10,406 bases of DNA from Thermoleophilia bacterium (lineage in GTDB: Bacteria > Actinomycetota > Thermoleophilia > Gaiellales > SKUG01), in assembly GCA_020438525.1 (NCBI GenBank), contig JAGQUL010000182.1, forward strand, positions 1 to 10,406, written 5' to 3'. Made by a program: the position numbers and the translations under genes. Every line of letters begins with the position of its first letter. Within the stretch, counting starts at the first letter, position 1. Below the pieces are notes generated by a model. That model made no database searches, was not told where the DNA came from, and saw only the letters and a list, made by a program, of their open reading frames with translations. Positions 6,336-10,406 of this stretch are shown piece by piece.

Positions 6336-7481
6336 ATGATCGACCGAGGAACGATCGCGCGCGGCTTCATGGTGCTGCTGCTGCTCGCCGCCGCCTGCGC
6401 AGGCCTCTACGCGGTGATGGCACATCCGGGCGGCTCGAGCGGGAACTTCCTGGAGGACGACGACCAGGGCTGGCACTACGGACCCGTCTACGAGCAGCGC
6501 GACGGGTGGGAGAACACGGTGCTGGCCGATCCGTGGCTGCGCCGGGTCCCGGTCTCCGGAGGCACGTTCGGCAGCACCTACAACCGCCAGGTGCGAATCG
6601 GGATCACGGGCAGCGGTCCGATCCCCGAGCGCGAGGCGACGCTCGAGACGCCGGCCGCGATCGACCTCTTCGCCGGCGCGCGACGCGAGCGGGCCGAGGA
6701 CGTGCTGCACGGCATCGAACGGATCCTCGAGGAGCAGGGCGGGCTCGTTCGCGGCATCTCGATGGCGCCGACCAGGGGCGGCATCGAGGCGGCGGCGATG
6801 TCGTCGGTGATCCGCGAGCGCACCGTCGACGACTTCGGCGACGCGCAGTCACGCGCGCTGATCACCTCCTACCTCGACGTCGTGTCGAAGGAGCTCGCCG
6901 GGCATGCGTATGCGTGGTACGACCCGCGCTACGAGGAGATCGTGTTCGGGCCGGTGATCACCAACGGCCTCACCATGTGGATCCGAACCCCGAAGCAGGC
7001 GACGCAGAAGGCGAACATCTTCACGGCGTACGTGCTCCGCCACGAGCTCGAGCACGCGGTGACTCCGCTCGGCGACGCGCCAGGCGCGGCCGACGTGCAG
7101 TGGATCGAGGAGGGCACGGCCGACACGATCGCGCGCTGGGCGGGAGCAGCGGCAACCACCGCCAGCGAGCTCGGGATGCCGTATCCGAAGCGCTACGAGG
7201 ACCGCGAGTACTCGACCAGCCGCGGCGGCTACCCGGAGTGGACCGACGCGCTGCGGATCCTGCTCGGCGCGGCCGGCGCCGACTGGCGCAGGCCCGGCGA
7301 CCTCGACGAGGCGAGCGAGCTGCTGCAGTCCAAGGACGCAACCCACGTGCCCGAGCTGCTCGCCGACCGCATCGCCAAGCGCGAGCGGCTCACCAAGGTC
7401 GAGCGCGCCACGCTGGAGCGCGGCATCCGCGCGCTCGACGGCGATCCCGCCGCCGCACGCCGGCTCGTCGCGCGCTACTGA
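6336..7481 (+). CDS. Membrane-anchored HExxH (gluzincin-like) zinc peptidase homologue
   Basis: A 381-residue protein of unknown family. Residues about 10-29 (GFMVLLLLAAACAGLYAVMA) form an N-terminal signal anchor. Cys21 sits in AAAC, which lacks the Leu/Val/Ile expected three before a lipobox cysteine, so I do not call it a lipoprotein. The rest is predicted outside the membrane. Residues 236-240 are HELEH, a zinc-binding HExxH motif. They are followed 18 residues later by E259 in WIEEGTADT, which matches the HExxH-X18-E layout and the E-G-x-A pattern of gluzincin metallopeptidases. Residues 30-230 hold a Gly/Trp/Tyr-rich region without a motif I can name. The gene starts 22 bases after the DAHP synthase stop with a strong ribosome site, so they are probably co-transcribed. 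Catalytic activity and substrate are inference; no shikimate-enzyme motif (no Rossmann GxGxxG, so not prephenate dehydrogenase) is present. Confidence 0.8.
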   Translation: MIDRGTIARGFMVLLLLAAACAGLYAVMAHPGGSSGNFLEDDDQGWHYGPVYEQRDGWENTVLADPWLRRVPVSGGTFGSTYNRQVRIGITGSGPIPEREATLETPAAIDLFAGARRERAEDVLHGIERILEEQGGLVRGISMAPTRGGIEAAAMSSVIRERTVDDFGDAQSRALITSYLDVVSKELAGHAYAWYDPRYEEIVFGPVITNGLTMWIRTPKQATQKANIFTAYVLRHELEHAVTPLGDAPGAADVQWIEEGTADTIARWAGAAATTASELGMPYPKRYEDREYSTSRGGYPEWTDALRILLGAAGADWRRPGDLDEASELLQSKDATHVPELLADRIAKRERLTKVERATLERGIRALDGDPAAARRLVARY

Positions 7482-7504
7482 GCCGGCAGGCGACGCTCGA
7501 CCTG

Positions 7505-7510
7505 TACACT
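7505..7510 (+). promoter_or_regulatory. -10 box close to the aroA start
   Basis: TACACT, preceded by G, is identical to the scpA box and ends 10 bases before the aroA ATG at 7521. A transcript from it would have a leader of about 0-4 bases. The intervening GGCGGG could also be read as a weak purine-rich site, but it lies only 4 bases from the ATG. No -35 is evident. Confidence 0.55.
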
Positions 7511-7520
7511 GGCGGGCTCG

Positions 7521-8834
7521 ATGAGCACCGTTCACGTAGCACCCGCGACCTCCGTCCGCGGCGAGGTCCACCTTCCCGGCGACAAGAGCGTCTCCCACCG
7601 CGCGCTGCTGCTCGCGCTGGCGTCGACGCGCCGCGTTCGGATCGAGAACCTCGCGCAGGGCGACGACGTGATGAGCACGCTCGCTGCGATCGAGCGGCTC
7701 GGCGCGCGCGTCGAGCGCGACCCGTCCGACCCGACGGTCGTGGCGGTGAAGGGCGTGGGGCTGCAGGGCATCGAGCCGCCGGTCGACGGCACGCCGATCG
7801 ACTGCGGGAACGCCGGAACGCTCGTGCGGCTGCTCGCCGGGCTGCTCGCCGGCCAGCCTGCCGGGCGCGAGTTCGAGCTCGTCGGCGACGAGTCGCTGAG
7901 CCGCCGACCGATGCGCAGGATCGCCGACCCGCTCAGCGACATGGGCGCGCGCGTGCAGACGACCCCGGCCGGCACGCTGCCGATCACCGTCACGAGCGGC
8001 GCACCGCTGCACGGCGGCGACGTCGAACTGACGGTTGCCAGCGCACAGGTGCAGTCGGCGCTCCTGCTCGCCGGACTGGGAGCCGAGACGACGACCACCG
8101 TTCACGAACCCGGCGTGCTTCGCGACCACACCGAGCGGATGCTGCGCCGCGCAGGCGTGACCGTGCGCCGCCAGGGGCGGAAGGTGAGCGTCGAGCCGAC
8201 GGATTCGCTCGAGCTGCCCGACACGCGGATCCCAGCCGATCCGAGCGCCGCGGCACCGCTGATCGCGGCGGCCACGCTGCTGCGCGACAGCTTCCTGCGC
8301 CTGCCCGGCGTGATCGACAGCGAGGGCCGCCGCGGGTTCGTGGACGTGCTCGACCAGATGGGCGCACGCGTGGGCGTGAGCAATCGCCGCGACATCGACG
8401 GCGAGCCCGTCGCCGACTACGAGATCTCCCACAGCAACGTGAGCCGCACGTTCCTCGAGACGAGCGACGTGGTGCGGATGATCGACGAGCTGCCGATCCT
8501 CGCGCTCGTCGCGCACTTCCGGCGCGGCGAGTTCGTCGTGCGCGGCGCGAGCGAGCTGCGCGCCAAGGAGAGCGATCGGATCGAGATGCTCGCCCAGGCC
8601 ATGAAGCGGATCGGGATCAGCGTGCAGCCGCTCAAGGACGGCTACATCGTGCGCGGATCGAGCGTGCGCCCCGACGGCGGCACCATGGACGCCGCCGGCG
8701 ACCACCGACTCGCGATGCTCGGCGGGATCGCCGGCCTCGTCTCCCGACACGGCGTGACGATCGAGAACGCCGACTGCGTCGACGTGTCGTTCCCCGGCTT
8801 CTTCGAGCTGCTCGACGCGATCGCCGTTCGCTGA
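7521..8834 (+). CDS. aroA: 3-phosphoshikimate 1-carboxyvinyltransferase (EPSP synthase)
   Basis: Sixth shikimate enzyme: transfers the enolpyruvyl group of phosphoenolpyruvate to shikimate 3-phosphate. The 437 residues are a normal length for the two-domain inside-out barrel. Substrate-site residues K22, S23 and R27 (PGDKSVSHRA) fall at the same numbers as in the E. coli enzyme. GNAGTLVRLL (96-105) is the phosphoenolpyruvate loop. The Gly that is Ala in glyphosate-insensitive CP4 is present (G99), and the E. coli Pro101 position is Leu, as in Gram-positive type enzymes. QVQSALLLAGL, DPSAAAPLIAAA, DELPILALVA (catalytic Asp D322), LRAKESDRI and AGDHRLAML follow, ending with SFPGFFELL. The ATG at 7521 lies 39 bases after the peptidase-like gene stop and has its own -10 box, so it may be transcribed both from that box and by read-through. 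Confidence 0.97.
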   Translation: MSTVHVAPATSVRGEVHLPGDKSVSHRALLLALASTRRVRIENLAQGDDVMSTLAAIERLGARVERDPSDPTVVAVKGVGLQGIEPPVDGTPIDCGNAGTLVRLLAGLLAGQPAGREFELVGDESLSRRPMRRIADPLSDMGARVQTTPAGTLPITVTSGAPLHGGDVELTVASAQVQSALLLAGLGAETTTTVHEPGVLRDHTERMLRRAGVTVRRQGRKVSVEPTDSLELPDTRIPADPSAAAPLIAAATLLRDSFLRLPGVIDSEGRRGFVDVLDQMGARVGVSNRRDIDGEPVADYEISHSNVSRTFLETSDVVRMIDELPILALVAHFRRGEFVVRGASELRAKESDRIEMLAQAMKRIGISVQPLKDGYIVRGSSVRPDGGTMDAAGDHRLAMLGGIAGLVSRHGVTIENADCVDVSFPGFFELLDAIAVR

Positions 8835-8836
8835 GC

Positions 8837-8858
8837 CGTGGCGGTTCGATCCGCCACG
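8837..8858 (+). terminator. Stem-loop just after aroA, possible T-less terminator
   Basis: A perfect 8-bp GC-rich stem, CGTGGCGG (8837-8844) and CCGCCACG (8851-8858), with loop TTCGAT, begins 2 bases after the aroA stop. No T-run follows. It lies between aroA and the -10 box of cmk-plsC, so it may end or reduce read-through or protect the aroA 3' end. Efficiency cannot be judged from sequence. Confidence 0.45.
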
Positions 8859-8882
8859 CGACGCCGCGAACCTTCGGACCGG

Positions 8883-8888
8883 TAACAT
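8883..8888 (+). promoter_or_regulatory. -10 box for a leaderless cmk-plsC transcript
   Basis: TAACAT, preceded by G, ends 7 bases before the ATG at 8896. The earlier in-frame ATG at 8887 overlaps this box and would be upstream of the implied transcription start, so 8896 is chosen as the start of translation. Confidence 0.6.
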
Positions 8889-8895
8889 GTGCCCG

Positions 8896-10308
8896 ATGGC
8901 CTCGACCAAGACATCCGCGCCCGCCAGCGAAGCGATCGACGTGCCGCGTCCGGTCTCCCGCGAGGAGCTCGACGCAGGCGAGCGCTGGACGCGCGCGCTC
9001 ACGATCACCGTGGATGGTCCCGCCGGCAGCGGCAAGAGCACGATCGCGCGGCTCGTCGCCGAGACGCTCGGCTTCAACTACGTCGAGACCGGCGCCACCT
9101 ACCGTGCGCTCGGCTGGCTCGCGCTCGAGCGCGGCATCCCGCTCGACGACGCACAGCGACTGCGCGGCCTGGCGATCGCCCAGCCCACGCAGCTCGGCTA
9201 CCACGACGGCCGCTGGGTCGTGCGCATCGCCGGCGTGGACGTGACCGACGCCATCCGCGAGCCGCGGATCGACGACGCCGCCTCCAAGGTCGCCTCCCAC
9301 GACGCGGTCCGTGACGTGCTCGTCGCCCGCCAGCGCCAGCTCTCGCTCGATCGCGACAGCGTGCTCGACGGGCGCGACTGCGGCACCAACGTGCGCCCCG
9401 ACGCAGACCTCAAGATCTTCATCACCGCCGACATCGAGGAGCGGGCACGCCGTCGCGGCGGCCAGCAGCACGAGCTCGGCACCACCAAGAGCGACGACGT
9501 GAAGCAGGAGCTCGCCGATCGGGACGCCCGCGACTCCAAGCAGTCTGGCGCCGCCAGTGACGCGATCGTCGTCGACACCACCAGCATGGGGATCGACGAG
9601 GGCGTCCAGCTCGTCGTCGACCACTGGCTGAAGCGGCGCCGCGAGCTGCTCGACGGCGAGGTGACGCAGGGCCGCACCGCGCGCGAGTGGATCGACAACG
9701 AGGCCGGGCTCGCGCACTTCGAGAAGACGCTCAACCGGACCCGCCCGATCTGGGAGAAGGGCTTCCGGCTGCGAGCGGTGGGCACCGAGCGCGTGCCCGA
9801 GCGCAACTGCCTGTTCATCGCCAACCATGCGTCGATGTGGGATCCGGCGTTCCTGATCTCGCCGCTCAACCGCGTGATCCGCTACATGGGCAAGGCCGAG
9901 CTCGCCAACAACCGCTACGTGAAGAACATGGCGGATGCGATCGGGTTCTTCCCCGTGCGGCGTGGCGCCGGTGACCGCGTGGCGCTGCACATCGGCGAGG
10001 AGGTGCTGCGCCGCGGCGACTCGCTCGGCGTGTTCCCCGAAGGCACCCGCATCTACGAGGGCCGCCTCGCGCGCCCGCGACAGGGCGCCGCGCGCCTGGC
10101 GCTCGTGACCGGCGTGCCGATCGTGCCGGTCGCGATCTACGGCAACCGCTGGAGCGAGAGCCTGTTCAAGGTGACCGTCGCATTCGGTCGCCCGCACACG
10201 TTCGAGGGGCAGCGCGCAACGCCCGAGAACATCCGCCGCGCGACCACCGAGGTCTGGTCCGACGTGCAGGAGCTGTGGGACGCGCTGCGCGCCGACCGCT
10301 CGTTCTGA
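8896..10308 (+). CDS. cmk: Fused CMP kinase and 1-acyl-glycerol-3-phosphate acyltransferase (Cmk-PlsC)
   Basis: One 470-residue protein with two enzymes. Residues about 33-240 are (d)CMP kinase, which phosphorylates CMP and dCMP: P-loop GPAGSGKST (41-49), ETGATYRALG, DGRDCGTNVRPDADLKIF, EERARRR and VDTTSM. Residues about 265-470 are a PlsC acyltransferase, which adds the second acyl chain to lysophosphatidic acid: HxxxxD as NHASMWD (H311, D316), FPEGTR (380-385), and VPIVPVAIYG. I see no membrane helix; PlsC domains of this type are usually bound to the inner face of the membrane. No stop or frameshift separates the parts, so it is a true fusion. Separate neighbouring cmk and plsC genes are common in Gram-positives. 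The kinase has Glu where E. coli has Asp35 and Gln where it has Arg188, by my own alignment. Residues 1-32 are an extra N-terminal extension. Confidence 0.94.
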   Translation: MASTKTSAPASEAIDVPRPVSREELDAGERWTRALTITVDGPAGSGKSTIARLVAETLGFNYVETGATYRALGWLALERGIPLDDAQRLRGLAIAQPTQLGYHDGRWVVRIAGVDVTDAIREPRIDDAASKVASHDAVRDVLVARQRQLSLDRDSVLDGRDCGTNVRPDADLKIFITADIEERARRRGGQQHELGTTKSDDVKQELADRDARDSKQSGAASDAIVVDTTSMGIDEGVQLVVDHWLKRRRELLDGEVTQGRTAREWIDNEAGLAHFEKTLNRTRPIWEKGFRLRAVGTERVPERNCLFIANHASMWDPAFLISPLNRVIRYMGKAELANNRYVKNMADAIGFFPVRRGAGDRVALHIGEEVLRRGDSLGVFPEGTRIYEGRLARPRQGAARLALVTGVPIVPVAIYGNRWSESLFKVTVAFGRPHTFEGQRATPENIRRATTEVWSDVQELWDALRADRSF

Positions 10309-10311
10309 CGA

Positions 10312-10406
10312 TCAGGTCCAGGCGCCGTAATCGCCGGGCGTCGGCGGCCTCTCCGGTGCCAGCGCTGCGTAGTCGCCGGGCAGCGGCGTGAAGGTGCCGT
10401 CTGGCT
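10312..10406 (-). CDS. C-terminal end of a convergent gene, truncated by the window edge
   Basis: On the minus strand an open frame enters at the right edge and stops at TGA 10314-10312, three bases beyond the cmk-plsC stop. About 30 codons are visible. They are Pro/Gly/Asp/Tyr-rich and contain PGDY twice (as PGDYAA and PGDYGAW) 14 residues apart, ending in Trp-Thr. The GC-rich third positions and tail-to-tail position support a real gene, but the visible part is too short to identify. It takes the place where der (engA) often follows cmk/plsC. Confidence 0.5.
   Translation of the reverse strand, partial: PDGTFTPLPGDYAALAPERPPTPGDYGAWT

Noticed and set aside
6393..6404. Lipobox at Cys21 of the peptidase-like protein
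   Set aside because: The residues before the cysteine are A-A-A, without the Leu/Val/Ile expected three positions before it; a plain signal anchor is simpler.
8887..8895. ATG 8887 as the start of cmk-plsC
   Set aside because: It overlaps the TAACAT -10 box, and the implied transcription start lies downstream of it, at ATG 8896.
6849..9077. A 742-codon minus-strand open frame opposite the peptidase-like gene and aroA
   Set aside because: It lies entirely opposite conserved genes, with His/Ala/Arg/Val-rich shadow composition and no motif.
6506..9244. A 912-codon plus-strand open frame across the peptidase-like gene and aroA
   Set aside because: It runs out of frame with three well supported genes, is Arg-rich and has no domain signature.
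8632..10197. A 521-codon minus-strand open frame opposite cmk-plsC
   Set aside because: The plus strand holds two conserved enzyme domains through the whole stretch; the minus frame is a shadow.
1..10406. CRISPR array, tRNA or rRNA gene, insertion sequence or defence system
   Set aside because: I saw no repeat-spacer pattern, cloverleaf-like sequence, transposase or integrase motif, or terminal inverted repeats; nearly all of the window is accounted for by the listed genes.

Overview
This is a GC-rich bacterial housekeeping region. Codons end almost always in G or C, and five genes or operon heads share a -10-like box placed just before the start codon, with no Shine-Dalgarno sequence. Gene content and order (trpS, scpA-scpB, an RsuA/RluB pseudouridine synthase, DAHP synthase, EPSP synthase, CMP kinase joined to PlsC) fit a high-GC actinomycete. 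A Thermoleophilia-like lineage is my best guess from memory of gene order, and a phylogeny has not been run. I see no tRNA, rRNA, CRISPR array, insertion sequence or phage gene.

Layout, left to right on the + strand: the 3' part of trpS (1-907); an unrecognised alpha-helical protein (986-1495); scpA and scpB, which overlap by four bases (1611-3190); and an RluB-type pseudouridine synthase with a long basic tail (3240-4319). Next comes a minus-strand gene (5330-4101) for a Pro/Ala-rich protein with a C-terminal membrane anchor. Its 3' end overlaps the rluB tail by 219 bases. A 116-bp divergent spacer separates it from the DAHP synthase gene (5447-6313). That gene is followed in the same operon by a membrane-anchored HExxH zinc-peptidase-like protein (6336-7481). 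EPSP synthase (7521-8834) and a cmk-plsC fusion (8896-10308) follow. At the right edge the last codons of a convergent minus-strand gene end three bases from the cmk-plsC stop.

The genes serve translation (TrpS; rRNA modification by RluB), chromosome condensation (ScpAB, the partners of SMC), and entry to and a late step of the shikimate pathway (DAHP synthase, EPSP synthase). They also serve pyrimidine nucleotide and phospholipid synthesis (Cmk-PlsC). Three genes are not recognised housekeeping genes: 986-1495, 4101-5330 and 6336-7481.

The most useful observations are the repeated start-proximal -10 boxes, which suggest leaderless transcription and settle two start codons; the codon-aligned antisense overlap of rluB with the membrane-anchored protein gene; the peptidase-like gene between the two shikimate genes; the cmk-plsC fusion with changed substrate-site residues; and a DAHP synthase that is only the catalytic barrel. 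I do not see a clearly new defence or mobile system here.
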